Shown: positions 1-8,180, numbered from the stretch's first letter. The stretch is 39,611 nucleotides of DNA from Rickettsia typhi (GCA_945874115.1 CAMCFD010000003.1:1-39611); one strand, 5' to 3'. The notes: generated by a model from the sequence alone, not told the origin. A program made the numbers and translations.

Positions 1-1122
1 GGTAAAACAACTCTAACTGCTGCTATTACAACCTATTTGTCAAAATCAGGTATGGCAGAAAAAAGAGGATATGATCAAATTGACGCTGCTCCAGAAGAAA
101 AAGAGCGTGGTATTACAATCAATACTGCTCACGTTGAATATGAAACTACAAAAAGACACTACGCTCACGTAGACTGTCCAGGTCACGCCGATTATGTTAA
201 AAACATGATTACTGGTGCTGCACAAATGGATGGCGCAATCCTTGTTGTTTCTGCTGCTGATGGTCCAATGCCACAAACTCGTGAACACATTCTTCTTGCT
301 AAACAAGTTGGTGTTCCATCAATCGTAGTTTTCTTAAACAAAGTTGACCAAGTTGAAGATGCTGAGCTTCTTGAGCTTGTTGAAATGGAAGTTCGCGAAC
401 TTCTAACTTCTTATCAATTCCCTGGTGACACAATCCCTATCATTAAAGGATCGGCTCTTAAAGCTCTTGAAGGCGAAGATTCTGATATCGGTGAAAAATC
501 AATGCAGGCTCTTATGGATGCTGTTGACGCTTACATCCCAGAACCAAAACGCCCAGTTGACCAACCATTCTTGATGCCAATTGAAGACGTATTCTCAATT
601 TCTGGTCGCGGAACAGTTGTTACTGGAAGAATCGAACGCGGTATTGTTAAAATCAACGAAGAGCTTGAAATTGTTGGTATCAAAGCTACTCAAAAAACAA
701 TCTGTACTGGTATCGAAATGTTCAGAAAGCTTCTTGATGAAGGTCGCGCTGGTGATAACGCTGGTGTCCTTTTACGTGGAACTAAAAAAGAAGATGTTGA
801 GCGCGGTCAAGTTCTTTGCAAACCAGGTTCAATCACTCCTCACACTACTTTCGAAGCCGAAGTTTATATCTTAACTAAAGAAGAAGGTGGACGTCACACT
901 CCATTCTTCAAAAACTATCGCCCACAATTCTACTTCAGAACAACAGACGTTACTGGTTCAGTATCTCTTCCTGAAGGAACAGAAATGGTTATGCCTGGAG
1001 ACAACATCAAATTGCACGTTGAACTAATCAACCCAATTGCGATGGAAGAAGGCTTACGCTTCGCTATCCGTGAAGGCGGAAGAACTGTTGGTGCTGGTGT
1101 TGTTGCGAAGATTTTGAAATAG
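1..1122 (+). CDS. tuf: Elongation factor Tu, 5'-truncated by the window edge
   Basis: EF-Tu is the GTPase that delivers aminoacyl-tRNA to the ribosomal A site. The reading frame is open from base 1: the first residues GKTTLTAAIT are the end of the P-loop, so about 22 N-terminal residues (including GHVDH) lie upstream. The 373 residues present include the switch I region (RGITINTAHVEYE), DCPGHADYVKNMITG, the NKVD guanine-specificity motif, and domains 2 and 3 ending GAGVVAKILK. Nothing is missing inside the visible part. It precedes rpsJ, as in alphaproteobacterial str-S10 clusters; fusA would be expected just upstream but is outside the window. The stop is TAG. An ATG at base 37 is internal and not the start. 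Confidence 0.98.
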   Translation, partial: GKTTLTAAITTYLSKSGMAEKRGYDQIDAAPEEKERGITINTAHVEYETTKRHYAHVDCPGHADYVKNMITGAAQMDGAILVVSAADGPMPQTREHILLAKQVGVPSIVVFLNKVDQVEDAELLELVEMEVRELLTSYQFPGDTIPIIKGSALKALEGEDSDIGEKSMQALMDAVDAYIPEPKRPVDQPFLMPIEDVFSISGRGTVVTGRIERGIVKINEELEIVGIKATQKTICTGIEMFRKLLDEGRAGDNAGVLLRGTKKEDVERGQVLCKPGSITPHTTFEAEVYILTKEEGGRHTPFFKNYRPQFYFRTTDVTGSVSLPEGTEMVMPGDNIKLHVELINPIAMEEGLRFAIREGGRTVGAGVVAKILK

Positions 1123-1136
1123 TTTAGGTTTATCGC

Positions 1137-1154
1137 AGGCTGTTAAATCAGCCT
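1137..1154 (+). other. Hairpin in the tuf-rpsJ gap
   Basis: AGGCTG, then TTAAAT, then CAGCCT gives a perfect 6-bp stem 14 bases after the tuf stop. The tract that follows is T-rich but interrupted (CGCTAGTTTTAAGTTTTTG), so it may be a weak terminator or a processing site. It is the first of a series of hairpins in the long gaps of this cluster. Confidence 0.4.
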
Positions 1155-1250
1155 CGCTAGTTTTAAGTTTTTGAATAGTGGGTTAAGTCCCTCAAGGTTT
1201 ATTTTATAAAAGCGTGTAAATCCAGAATGATTTATACAAGTAATAAAATT

Positions 1251-1571
1251 ATGAAAAAAGAAAATATAAAAATAACTCTAGAATCGTTTGATAACAAAGT
1301 GCTTGATAAGGCTATGTTTGAAATCATTAGTACCGTAAGACGTACTGGTGCTGGCATTAAAGGCCCGATTCCTTTGCCAACTAAAATCAAGAAATTCACT
1401 GTAATCAGAGGTCCTCACGTTGATAAGGACTCAAGAGAGCAGTTTGAAATAAGATCATCAAAAAGATTGTTGATTATTGCTCCTACAGCGCAAACAGTCG
1501 ATGCTTTGATGAAACTCAGCCTTTCTGCTGGTGTAAACATCAAAATTGCACTAAACGGTACCAAAAATTAG
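1251..1571 (+). CDS. rpsJ: 30S ribosomal protein S10
   Basis: S10 (uS10) is a 30S head protein. The 106-residue product carries the family signatures GPIPLPT (residues 38-44) and HVDKDSREQFEIR (56-68) and the typical C-terminus LSAGVNIKIAL. The frame stays open back to an ATG at 1227, which would add eight residues (MIYTSNKI). The start at 1251 is preferred because MKKENIKITL aligns with the usual short N-terminus and the length then matches the family. No clear Shine-Dalgarno site is visible before either ATG. The stop is TAG. It heads the S10 part of the cluster. Confidence 0.96.
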   Translation: MKKENIKITLESFDNKVLDKAMFEIISTVRRTGAGIKGPIPLPTKIKKFTVIRGPHVDKDSREQFEIRSSKRLLIIAPTAQTVDALMKLSLSAGVNIKIALNGTKN

Positions 1572-1596
1572 AAAGTTTTGAAACAAATTTAAAAAT

Positions 1597-2226
1597 ATGT
1601 TAGAATTAATTGGAAAAAAAATCGGTATGAGTCACCTCTTCAATGAAGAAGGTGTTGTTTCTCCTATTACCTTTATTAAGCTTTATGATAATTGTGTTGT
1701 TGACCTAAAAATCAACGCAGAAAAAGACTTTGACAGTCTTACTTTGGCTTTCAAAAAAGTTGAAGGTAAAAAAATCAACAAAGCACAAATTGGTCATTTT
1801 AATAAAAATTCAGTTCCTCTACACAAGAAAATCAAAGAATCTCGTGTAAAAAAAGGTCTTGAATATAAAACTAACGATTCAATCGCAATTGATTCTGTTA
1901 TAAAAGAAGGCGACCTGATCAATATTAGTGGAATTTCTACTGGTAAAGGTTTTGCCGGTGTTATGAAAAGACACAATTTCGCTGGCTTAGAAGCTTCGCA
2001 CGGTGTTTCAGTTTCGCATCGTTCACATGGTTCAACTGGTCAAAGACAAGATCCGGGTAAAGTTTTCAAAAACAAGAAAATGGCCGGACATATGGGTGTC
2101 GATAAAATTACTGTAAAAAACCTAAAAGTTCTAATAATTGACAAAGAAAACTCACTAATCGGTATTAAAGGTGCCGTTCCTGGCTTCGCCGGAAGTGATG
2201 TTATTGTTAAAATTGCTAAGATTTAA
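1597..2226 (+). CDS. rplC: 50S ribosomal protein L3
   Basis: L3 (uL3) is an early-assembling 23S rRNA-binding protein near the peptidyl transferase centre. The 209-residue product has the family hallmark STGKGFAGVMKRH (about 114-126). It also has the long loop around GQRQDPGKVFKNKKMAGHMG (148-167), including the glutamine that PrmB methylates in some bacteria (Q151 here by position). The length is normal. It starts 25 bases after rpsJ and is followed by rplD after 10 bases. Confidence 0.97.
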   Translation: MLELIGKKIGMSHLFNEEGVVSPITFIKLYDNCVVDLKINAEKDFDSLTLAFKKVEGKKINKAQIGHFNKNSVPLHKKIKESRVKKGLEYKTNDSIAIDSVIKEGDLINISGISTGKGFAGVMKRHNFAGLEASHGVSVSHRSHGSTGQRQDPGKVFKNKKMAGHMGVDKITVKNLKVLIIDKENSLIGIKGAVPGFAGSDVIVKIAKI

Positions 2227-2236
2227 AATAAAAAAT

Positions 2237-2878
2237 ATGACTTCGATTGCATTAAAAACAATAAATTTCGAAAGCGGCGCCATTGATGGCAAAGCAGTAG
2301 AATTTAAATTTGACGGTGAACTTCAAGCTGAAAGCGCAAAAAATCTTGCCTACACTGTAAGATGGCAACTTGCCAGAAGAAGAGCCGGAACTGCCAAAGT
2401 GAAAACTATGGCCGAAATTTCAGGAACTACGGCTAAGCCACACAAACAAAAAGGTACAGGTAGTGCTCGTCAAGGTTCAAAAAGATCAGTGCAATTCGTC
2501 GGCGGTAGAACTTGCCACGGACCAGTTCCGCGTTCTTTCGATTTTGCGATTCCTAAAAAAATCGTTAAAAAAGCTCTTTCAGACGCTTTGAAAATCAAAT
2601 TGCAAGAAAATAAAATCATTTTGTTTTCTGAAGTTGAAAATAACGCAATGAAAACAGCAAAATTGAATTCAGTTTTGCAAAAAAATAATTTTTTAAGCGT
2701 GTTAATCGTGTTTGACTCAACTGCTAAAAACACTGAATCATTGATTCGCGCAGCTTCTAATCTTAAAAATGTTAAGACATTAGACGCAAAAGCAATAAAT
2801 GTTTACGATATTTTAAAATTCGACCAAATCATCGTCGATAGCAAAATTTTCGCAAGCAATATTTTAACAGCATTATAA
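2237..2878 (+). CDS. rplD: 50S ribosomal protein L4
   Basis: L4 (uL4) lines the peptide exit tunnel and in enterobacteria also represses the S10 operon. The 213-residue product carries the conserved loop ISGTTAKPHKQKGTGSARQG (61-80) and GPVPRSFDF. The frame stays open upstream to 2171, but that extension runs into rplC and does not resemble L4. The ATG at 2237 gives MTSIALKTIN and the usual length. It sits 10 bases after rplC. Confidence 0.96.
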   Translation: MTSIALKTINFESGAIDGKAVEFKFDGELQAESAKNLAYTVRWQLARRRAGTAKVKTMAEISGTTAKPHKQKGTGSARQGSKRSVQFVGGRTCHGPVPRSFDFAIPKKIVKKALSDALKIKLQENKIILFSEVENNAMKTAKLNSVLQKNNFLSVLIVFDSTAKNTESLIRAASNLKNVKTLDAKAINVYDILKFDQIIVDSKIFASNILTAL

Positions 2879-2887
2879 TATATTTTT

Positions 2888-3166
2888 ATGTTGAATTACG
2901 ACAAAATTAAAGGTTTGATCTATACTGAGAAATCAAACAAACAGCTTGCTGAAAACAATAAATATTGTTTCGAAGTTGATACTTCTTGCAATAAAAAAGA
3001 AGTTGCTTCATTGATCAAAAAGTTTTTTGGTGTTGAAGTTGTGAAAGTTAATATCGCTAATGTCCGCTCTGAAACTACTAGATTTAAAGGTGTTGAAGGC
3101 AAAACAAAAGCTAGAAAAAAAGCGATTATAACTTTGAAAGAAGGTCAATCGATTAAGTTTGATTAA
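2888..3166 (+). CDS. rplW: 50S ribosomal protein L23
   Basis: L23 (uL23) sits at the tunnel exit and docks trigger factor and SRP. The 92-residue product shows the typical L23 pattern: TEKS near the N-terminus (residues 13-16), FEVD, KKEV...IKKFFGVEVVKVNIANV, and the basic ETTRFKGVEGKTKARKKAIITL. The length is normal. It starts 9 bases after rplD and is followed by an unusually long, hairpin-rich gap before rplB. Confidence 0.95.
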   Translation: MLNYDKIKGLIYTEKSNKQLAENNKYCFEVDTSCNKKEVASLIKKFFGVEVVKVNIANVRSETTRFKGVEGKTKARKKAIITLKEGQSIKFD

Positions 3167-3179
3167 ATTAGTTGGACAA

Positions 3180-3258
3180 ACTTATGATTATTCATAAGTA
3201 GGGATAAGATTCAAATCTTACCCATGTTAGTAAATTGTAGAAAATGGGATTTTCCATT
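3180..3258 (+). other. Three consecutive hairpins in the rplW-rplB gap
   Basis: The 117-base gap holds three adjacent inverted repeats: ACTTATGA/TCATAAGT (3180-3199, 4-base loop), GGGATAAGAT/ATCTTACCC with one bulged A (3201-3223), and AATGG/CCATT (3243-3258). None is followed by a long T run, so they look more like RNA processing or stability structures, or a translational control leader for rplB, than a classical terminator. Confidence 0.45.
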
Positions 3259-3283
3259 AAAATAAAGTAAAAGAAGATTAAAT

Positions 3284-4117
3284 ATGTCTTTAAAACATTA
3301 TAAGCCAGTTACACCGTCTCTTAGAGAATTGATTACAATCGACAGAACCGGCCTTTGGAAAGGCTCTCCGTTGAAAATGCTTACTACTAAAGCTGGTGAA
3401 AAAGCTGGTCGTAACAACATCGGACACATTACTGTAAGGCATAAATCTGCTGGTCATAAAAAATCATACAGAATTATCGATTTCAAACGTGATAAATATG
3501 ATGTAGAAGCGGTTGTTGAAAGAATCGAATATGATCCAAACCGCACTGCTTTTATCGCGCTTTTAAAATATACCGATGGCGTGTTTTCTTACATTATTGC
3601 ACCAAACAAGCTTGTTGCGGGCGAAAAAATTATGTCATCAAGAAGCTTGATCGACATCAAAACTGGCAATGCAATGCCACTTGCGATCATTCCAATTGGT
3701 ACAATAATTCATAATATTGAATTAAAACCAGGTTGTGGTGGTGCTGTTTCTCGCTCTGCGGGAACTTACGCCCAATTGGTAGGAAAGGATGGCGGATATG
3801 CTTTGGCTAAATTACAATCAGGTGAAATCAGACTTTTCTCACTTGAGTGCATGGCAACAATTGGAACTGTTTCTAACCTTGACAATAAAAATATCGTCAT
3901 CGGTAAAGCCGGTCGTTCAAGATGGCTTGGAATCAGACCAACCGTGCGTGGTGTTGTTATGAACCCTGTAGATCACCCTCATGGTGGTGGTGAAGGTAAA
4001 ACTTCTGGTGGTAGACACCCTGTTTCGCCGACTGGTAAGTCAGCAAAAGGTAAAATTACTAGAAAAAGAAATAAGCCGTCAAACCGCTTCATTTCTAAGT
4101 CAAGACGTTCAAAATAG
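3284..4117 (+). CDS. rplB: 50S ribosomal protein L2
   Basis: L2 (uL2) is needed for subunit association and peptidyl transferase activity. The 277-residue product has a full-length body with RNA-binding segments (GRNNIGHITVRHKSAGHKK) and the invariant VMNPVDHPHGGGEG (225-238). H231 there corresponds to the functionally important His229 of E. coli. The C-terminus is strongly basic, as usual. It follows the hairpin-rich gap after rplW. The stop is TAG. Confidence 0.98.
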   Translation: MSLKHYKPVTPSLRELITIDRTGLWKGSPLKMLTTKAGEKAGRNNIGHITVRHKSAGHKKSYRIIDFKRDKYDVEAVVERIEYDPNRTAFIALLKYTDGVFSYIIAPNKLVAGEKIMSSRSLIDIKTGNAMPLAIIPIGTIIHNIELKPGCGGAVSRSAGTYAQLVGKDGGYALAKLQSGEIRLFSLECMATIGTVSNLDNKNIVIGKAGRSRWLGIRPTVRGVVMNPVDHPHGGGEGKTSGGRHPVSPTGKSAKGKITRKRNKPSNRFISKSRRSK

Positions 4118-4158
4118 TTATTTTGAAAGTTGGGTTTATGTTATTAGTGTTAAAAATC

Positions 4159-4174
4159 CTTGCTTTTTAGCAAG
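4159..4174 (+). other. Small hairpin between rplB and rpsS
   Basis: CTTGC, TTTTTA, GCAAG forms a 5-bp stem in the 79-base gap. It is followed by AAAAAG rather than T residues, so it is not a convincing terminator on this strand. Confidence 0.3.
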
Positions 4175-4196
4175 AAAAAGTTAAAATATATTTATT

Positions 4197-4496
4197 ATGC
4201 CTAGATCAACATGGAAAGTGCCTTTTGTAGATGGATATCTTATAAAAAAGGCTCGCGATTATGTAAATTCTTCAAAAAAACAGATCATTAAAACATGGTC
4301 TAGAAGATCCGTTATTTTGCCACAATTTATTGGCATTAATTTTGCTGTTCACAATGGCAAAAAATTTGTTTCTGTTTCAGTGACCGAAGGTATGGTTGGT
4401 CATAAATTCGGAGAATTCGCTCCAACCAGAACGTTCTACGGTCATGGTGGCGCTGATAAAACAGTTAAAAAAGATACAGTTAAAAAAGATAAATAA
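4197..4496 (+). CDS. rpsS: 30S ribosomal protein S19
   Basis: S19 (uS19) binds the 30S head near the A-site tRNA. The core MPRSTWKVPFVDGYL...KTWSRRSVILPQFIG...FVSVSVTEGMVGHKFGEFAPTRTFYGHGG is standard. The 99-residue product ends in a lysine-rich tail with a doubled TVKKD motif (GADKTVKKDTVKKDK) that extends a little past the usual end of the family. The rplV ATG follows two bases after the stop, so translation is probably coupled. Confidence 0.97.
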   Translation: MPRSTWKVPFVDGYLIKKARDYVNSSKKQIIKTWSRRSVILPQFIGINFAVHNGKKFVSVSVTEGMVGHKFGEFAPTRTFYGHGGADKTVKKDTVKKDK

Positions 4497-4498
4497 TT

Positions 4499-4981
4499 AT
4501 GAGTGAAAAAATTGCTATTGCATATTTAAAAGCAGTAAAGTCGAGCCCACTAAAAGTAATGAAAGTTACTGGTGCGATCAAAAATATGCCAGTTTCAAGA
4601 GCGCTTGACGTTTTGAAATTCAGTAAGCTTAAGCTTGCGCCAATTGTTAGAGGTTTGGTTTATTCTGCGATGTCAAATGCTGAAAACAACCATAATCTTG
4701 ATGTTGATAATCTTTACATCCAAAGAATCGACGTTGGTCGCGCCTTTGCATTAAAAAGATTCGCGGCAAGAGGTCGCGGTAAATCAAGCAGAATTTTGAA
4801 AACCTTCAGTAACATTCGCGTAGTTTTGGCCGAAAAAGCAGCCGAAGACGCTTCTGTTGCGAAAGTAAAAAAAGCTAGCAAAAAGACTGATTCTAAGCAA
4901 CAAGTCGGCGAAAAGAAAGCTGATTTAGCTAAAAAAACAGTTAAAAAAAGCGACAGTAAAGAAACTAAAGTAAAAGAATAA
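4499..4981 (+). CDS. rplV: 50S ribosomal protein L22 with a long lysine-rich tail
   Basis: L22 (uL22) contacts 23S rRNA and lines the exit tunnel. Residues 1 to about 110 are a typical L22, with the tunnel hairpin around RIDVGRAFALKRFAARGRGKSSRI. At 160 residues it is longer than the usual 110-130. The extra sequence, from about residue 112, is a low-complexity Lys/Ala/Ser/Asp/Glu tail (KKASKKTDSK, KKTVKKSDSK) that is probably disordered. It starts 2 bases after rpsS. Confidence 0.96.
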   Translation: MSEKIAIAYLKAVKSSPLKVMKVTGAIKNMPVSRALDVLKFSKLKLAPIVRGLVYSAMSNAENNHNLDVDNLYIQRIDVGRAFALKRFAARGRGKSSRILKTFSNIRVVLAEKAAEDASVAKVKKASKKTDSKQQVGEKKADLAKKTVKKSDSKETKVKE

Positions 4982-4997
4982 TAAACGGAGCAACAAT

Positions 4998-5639
4998 ATG
5001 GGTCAAAAGGTTAATCCAGTAGGTTTTAGACTTCTCAACAGTAAGAATTGGGAATCTGTCTGGTATGATAACAAAAACTATGCTAAAAAACTGATTAGCG
5101 ATATTCAAATCAGAAGTTTTATCAAGAAAAATTACGCGCATTGCGGAATTGGCAGCGTCACGATTGAGCGCCCTTCTGATAAAATCATTTTGGTTATCAA
5201 AACTTCAAAACCAGGTGTTTTGATCGGTAAAAAAGGTTCTGATATTGAAAAAATTAACCAGTCTATTGAAAAAATTGCTGGATCAAAAGTAGAAGTTAAA
5301 ATTGTTGAAATTGACAAGCCTGACATCAACGCTTCTCTAGTTGCGCAAAATATCGCGAAACAATTAGAAAACCGTGCAGCTTTCAAGAAAGTTATGAAAA
5401 AATCGATGCAGTCAGCGATGAAATTCGGTGCACTTGGAATCAAAGTCAGTGTTGCTGGAAGATTGGGTGGCGCTGAAATTGCGAGAACTGAATGGTATAA
5501 AGAAGGTTCAGTACCTCTTCATACTTTACGTTGCAATATTGATTATGCAATCGCAAACGCTTACACAACTTATGGTGTGATTGGTGTTAAAGTTTGGATT
5601 TACAAAGGTCTTGTTGAAAAAAGAACTAAAGCTAATTAA
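4998..5639 (+). CDS. rpsC: 30S ribosomal protein S3
   Basis: S3 (uS3) lies at the mRNA entry channel and contributes to helicase activity. The 213-residue product begins MGQKVNPVGFRL and has a KH domain with the GKKG loop (77-80, VLIGKKGSDIEKI). It has the C-terminal GRLGGAEIARTEWYKEGSVPLHTLR block. Unlike most genes here it has a clear Shine-Dalgarno sequence, GGAG at 4987-4990, seven bases before the ATG. Confidence 0.98.
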   Translation: MGQKVNPVGFRLLNSKNWESVWYDNKNYAKKLISDIQIRSFIKKNYAHCGIGSVTIERPSDKIILVIKTSKPGVLIGKKGSDIEKINQSIEKIAGSKVEVKIVEIDKPDINASLVAQNIAKQLENRAAFKKVMKKSMQSAMKFGALGIKVSVAGRLGGAEIARTEWYKEGSVPLHTLRCNIDYAIANAYTTYGVIGVKVWIYKGLVEKRTKAN

Positions 5640-5650
5640 TTAAGTAAAAA

Positions 5651-6064
5651 ATGTTAACTCCTGCAAAAACAAAATATCGTAAGGCGCAAAAAGGTGGCAA
5701 GAAAATTCTTGGCTTCACCTCTTCTGGGCACAGCCTTGCATATGGTTCATCTGGTTTGAAAGCTTTAGAGCCTGGAAAGCTTACTTCAAAACAAATTGAA
5801 TCAGCAAGAAAAGTAATTACGCGCTACATGAAGCGTACCGGTAAGCTTTGGATTATGGTTTTTCCTCATACTCCAATCACTAAAAAGCCAGCCGAGGTTC
5901 GAATGGGAAGTGGTAAAGGTAACGTTGAATATTACGTTGCTAAAATCAAACCAGGAAGAATTATTTTCGAGGTTGATGGAATTGAAGACGCAGAAGCAAG
6001 AATTGCTCTTGAAAAAGCTGCGGCAAAATTACCATTTAAAAGTAAAATTGTGAATTTAGTATAA
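5651..6064 (+). CDS. rplP: 50S ribosomal protein L16
   Basis: L16 (uL16) organises the A-site region of 23S rRNA. The 137-residue product has the conserved TKYRKAQKG start, the block ITRYMKRTGKLWIMVFPHTPITKKPAEVRMGSGKG split over about residues 57-96, and the C-terminal EARIALEKAAAKLPFKSKIV. The length is standard. It lies 11 bases after rpsC and 4 bases before rpmC, in the canonical S10-operon order. Confidence 0.97.
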   Translation: MLTPAKTKYRKAQKGGKKILGFTSSGHSLAYGSSGLKALEPGKLTSKQIESARKVITRYMKRTGKLWIMVFPHTPITKKPAEVRMGSGKGNVEYYVAKIKPGRIIFEVDGIEDAEARIALEKAAAKLPFKSKIVNLV

Positions 6065-6068
6065 AATT

Positions 6069-6254
6069 ATGTCAAAAAAAGAAGAAAAAAAGTCAATAAT
6101 GACTGATGTCGCTAATTTAAAAAAAGAGCTTATGATGATTAGAATCAAAGCTTCTTCGGGAGATGCGATTGCTTTGAAAGACTACAGAATTAAGAAAAAA
6201 GAGATCGCAAGGCTTTTTACGAAAATTAACGATAAAAAAACTGTTCAAAAATAA
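6069..6254 (+). CDS. rpmC: 50S ribosomal protein L29
   Basis: L29 (uL29) sits beside L23 at the tunnel exit. This 61-residue product is divergent but fits: two helices (VANLKKELMMIRIKASSG and DYRIKKKEIARLFTKINDK) with the RxKKxIARLxT signature of the second helix. It has a lysine-rich N-terminal stretch (MSKKEEKK). Its position between rplP and rpsQ, with gaps of 4 and 2 bases, supports the call. Confidence 0.9.
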   Translation: MSKKEEKKSIMTDVANLKKELMMIRIKASSGDAIALKDYRIKKKEIARLFTKINDKKTVQK

Positions 6255-6256
6255 AT

Positions 6257-6466
6257 ATGAAAGTAAAAGTTTTAAACATAATTGATGACAAAACCTTTAA
6301 GGCATTGTCTACGAGCTATCAAAAGCATCCTAAATATGGAAAATATATCACGGTGCACAAAAAATATTTGGTTGATTCTGGCTCGAAAAAAGTTGAGGTT
6401 GGACAAGAAGTTGAAATTATTAGCTCTAGACCAATTTCTAAAAGAAAAAGATGGGCTTTAGTATAG
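6257..6466 (+). CDS. rpsQ: 30S ribosomal protein S17
   Basis: S17 (uS17) is a primary 16S rRNA-binding OB-fold protein. The 69-residue product lacks the longer N-terminus of some homologues. It keeps the OB-fold pattern and the signatures HPKYGKYI, KKYLVDSG, VGQEVEIISSRPISKRKRW. The stop is TAG. It starts 2 bases after rpmC; an 80-base gap with hairpins follows. Confidence 0.94.
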   Translation: MKVKVLNIIDDKTFKALSTSYQKHPKYGKYITVHKKYLVDSGSKKVEVGQEVEIISSRPISKRKRWALV

Positions 6467-6488
6467 CTCATAATTTGTATAAATTTGA

Positions 6489-6515
6489 GTAAGGCTGGGT
6501 TTTTTTAGTCCTTAC
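6489..6515 (+). other. Hairpins in the rpsQ-rplN gap
   Basis: GTAAGG pairs with CCTTAC around a 15-base loop containing seven T residues. Just upstream, CTCATAATTT and AAATTTGAG (6467-6489) form a second imperfect inverted repeat sharing its last base. This is the boundary between the S10 and spc parts of the cluster, so an attenuator or processing site is plausible. Confidence 0.35.
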
Positions 6516-6546
6516 AAATAAAGGATAAAAGTAAAAGAGAGATTTT

Positions 6547-6915
6547 ATGATTCAAATGAGAACAAGCTTAGTGGTCGCTGATAATTCAGGTGCTAAAACC
6601 GCTAGATGTGTAAAAATTTTAGGGGGCAGTGATCACATGATTACTGGCGTTGGCCAAATTATCGTTGCTTCAATTACTAGCGTAATTCCGGGTGCGAAAG
6701 TTAAAAAAGGTCAAGTTGTTAAAGCTTTGGTTGTTAGAACAAGAAGCAAAATTACTCGTCCTGACGGAAGTTTTGTTAAATTTGACGATAATGCTATCGT
6801 TTTGATTGACAAAGACGGCGAACCGATTGCGACTCGTGTTTTTGGTCCAGTTTCTCGCGAAGTTAGACAAAATAACTTCTTAAAGATCGCTTCATTGGCG
6901 TCTGAAGTATTGTAA
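6547..6915 (+). CDS. rplN: 50S ribosomal protein L14
   Basis: L14 (uL14) binds 23S rRNA at the subunit interface. The 122-residue product starts MIQMRTSLVVADNSGAKTARC and contains the family signature region, with G-Q-I-I-V-A-S-I..VIPGAKVKKGQVVKALVVRT. It ends in the typical GPVSREVRQNNFLKIASLASEVL. The length is exactly typical. It opens the spc part of the cluster after the hairpin-bearing gap. Confidence 0.98.
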   Translation: MIQMRTSLVVADNSGAKTARCVKILGGSDHMITGVGQIIVASITSVIPGAKVKKGQVVKALVVRTRSKITRPDGSFVKFDDNAIVLIDKDGEPIATRVFGPVSREVRQNNFLKIASLASEVL

Positions 6916-6973
6916 GATTTTTTAAAAAACACGTTTGTGTTTGTAAAATTTGATAGGTTATAAATAAAAAAAT

Positions 6974-7288
6974 ATGCAAAAATTTAAAAAAGGTGATCAA
7001 GTTATAGTTCTTTCTGGCTCAAGCAGAAAAAAAACTGGTAAAATCTTGTCTGTAAAAGGCGAGAAAGTTACAGTGGAAGGTGTAAATATTGCAACAATCC
7101 ACCAAAAACCAACTTCACAAGAGCCTGGAAAAATTGTAAAATTGGAAAAACCAATCCACATTTCAAATATAGCTCATTTTGAAAATGGTAAACCAGTTAA
7201 AGTAAAGTTCGTAATTGAAGCTGGTGAAGGCAAGATTTTCACTAGAAAATCGCGCGTTTCTAAAAAATCGGGCAAAAAAATAGGATAG
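6974..7288 (+). CDS. rplX: 50S ribosomal protein L24
   Basis: L24 (uL24) initiates 50S assembly. The 104-residue product has the KOW motif FKKGDQVIVLSGSSRKKTGKIL (residues 4-25). It also carries the conserved HQKPTSQEPGKIVKLEKPIHISNIAH segment, whose order and spacing match bacterial L24. The stop is TAG. The rplE gene follows within 6 bases. Confidence 0.96.
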   Translation: MQKFKKGDQVIVLSGSSRKKTGKILSVKGEKVTVEGVNIATIHQKPTSQEPGKIVKLEKPIHISNIAHFENGKPVKVKFVIEAGEGKIFTRKSRVSKKSGKKIG

Positions 7289-7294
7289 TAAATT

Positions 7295-7840
7295 TTGACA
7301 AAAATGCAAACATTAACAGAAAAATTATACAAAGATTCAGTTGCTGATATAAAACAAAAATTTGCGTACAGCAACGCTATGTCGGTTCCGCGCTTGAAAA
7401 TGATCAGCTTAAACGTTGGTATTAAAAGTGCTGATTCGGACAATAAATTCTTGTCATACTTACAAACTCAGCTTTCAAATATTGCTGGGCAAAAAGCGGT
7501 TTTGACTAAATCGAAAAAAGCGATTTCGACTTTTAAGCTTCGCGAAAATATGCCGATTGGCTGTCGCGTTACTTTGAGAGGGAAAAAAATGTATCAATTC
7601 TTAGACAAATTGGTTAACATCGCTCTTCCGAGAATTAGAGATTTCCGCGGTCTTTCTGCGAAAGGCTTTAACCAAAAATCTCACTACAGCTTTGGCGTTA
7701 AAGAGCACACAATATTTCTTGAGGTCGATCTTGACAACGTCCTTAAAGTTTTCGGTATGAACATCAATATTGTTACGACCGCAAAAACAAAAGAAGAAGC
7801 TCTATATTTGCTTAAAAAGATTAACTTTCCAATTAAATAG
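7295..7840 (+). CDS. rplE: 50S ribosomal protein L5
   Basis: L5 (uL5) holds 5S rRNA in the central protuberance and contacts P-site tRNA. The product shows the L5 pattern: VPRLKMISLNVGIK, GQKAVLTKSKKAISTFKLRENMPIGCRVTLRG, and RDFRGLS...SFGVKEHTIF. The start is ambiguous. A TTG at 7295 lies 9 bases after AGGA (7282-7285), a sensible ribosome-site spacing, and gives 181 residues. The ATG at 7304 gives 178 residues but lies 18 bases from that site. The stop is TAG. Confidence 0.96.
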   Translation: MTKMQTLTEKLYKDSVADIKQKFAYSNAMSVPRLKMISLNVGIKSADSDNKFLSYLQTQLSNIAGQKAVLTKSKKAISTFKLRENMPIGCRVTLRGKKMYQFLDKLVNIALPRIRDFRGLSAKGFNQKSHYSFGVKEHTIFLEVDLDNVLKVFGMNINIVTTAKTKEEALYLLKKINFPIK

Positions 7841-7849
7841 TTTTAGAAT

Positions 7850-8155
7850 ATGGCAAAAAAATGCTTAAAAATTAGAAATGAAAAAAGACAAAAATTGTCT
7901 TTGATTCATAAAACAAAAAGACAAAATCTTTTGGAAGCCACAAAGAATGTTGAATTATCTTTCGAAGAAAGATTAAATGCACAACAAAAACTTTCTGAAA
8001 TGCCAAGAGACGGTTCTGTTGCTAGATACAGAAACAGATGCAGCTTGACAGGAAGACCGAGAGGAAATCTTAGAAAATTTAAGATGTCAAGAATTGCAGT
8101 TAGAGAATTGGCTTCATTTGGTCAAATCCCCGGCTTAGTTAAATCAAGCTGGTAA
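7850..8155 (+). CDS. rpsN: 30S ribosomal protein S14, zinc-free type
   Basis: S14 (uS14) completes the 30S head. At 101 residues and without the paired CxxC motifs of short zinc S14, this is the long form usual in proteobacteria. It ends with the conserved MPRDGSVARYRNRCSLTGRPRG and the family C-terminus ...IAVRELASFGQIPGLVKSSW. It sits between rplE and rpsH, as expected. Confidence 0.97.
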   Translation: MAKKCLKIRNEKRQKLSLIHKTKRQNLLEATKNVELSFEERLNAQQKLSEMPRDGSVARYRNRCSLTGRPRGNLRKFKMSRIAVRELASFGQIPGLVKSSW

Positions 8156-8162
8156 GATAGTT

Positions 8163-8180
8163 TCTCATTTTAATATGAGA
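8163..8180 (+). other. Hairpin in the rpsN-rpsH gap
   Basis: TCTCAT, TTTAAT, ATGAGA is a perfect 6-bp stem in the 60-base gap. It is AT-rich and not followed by a T run. Confidence 0.3.
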
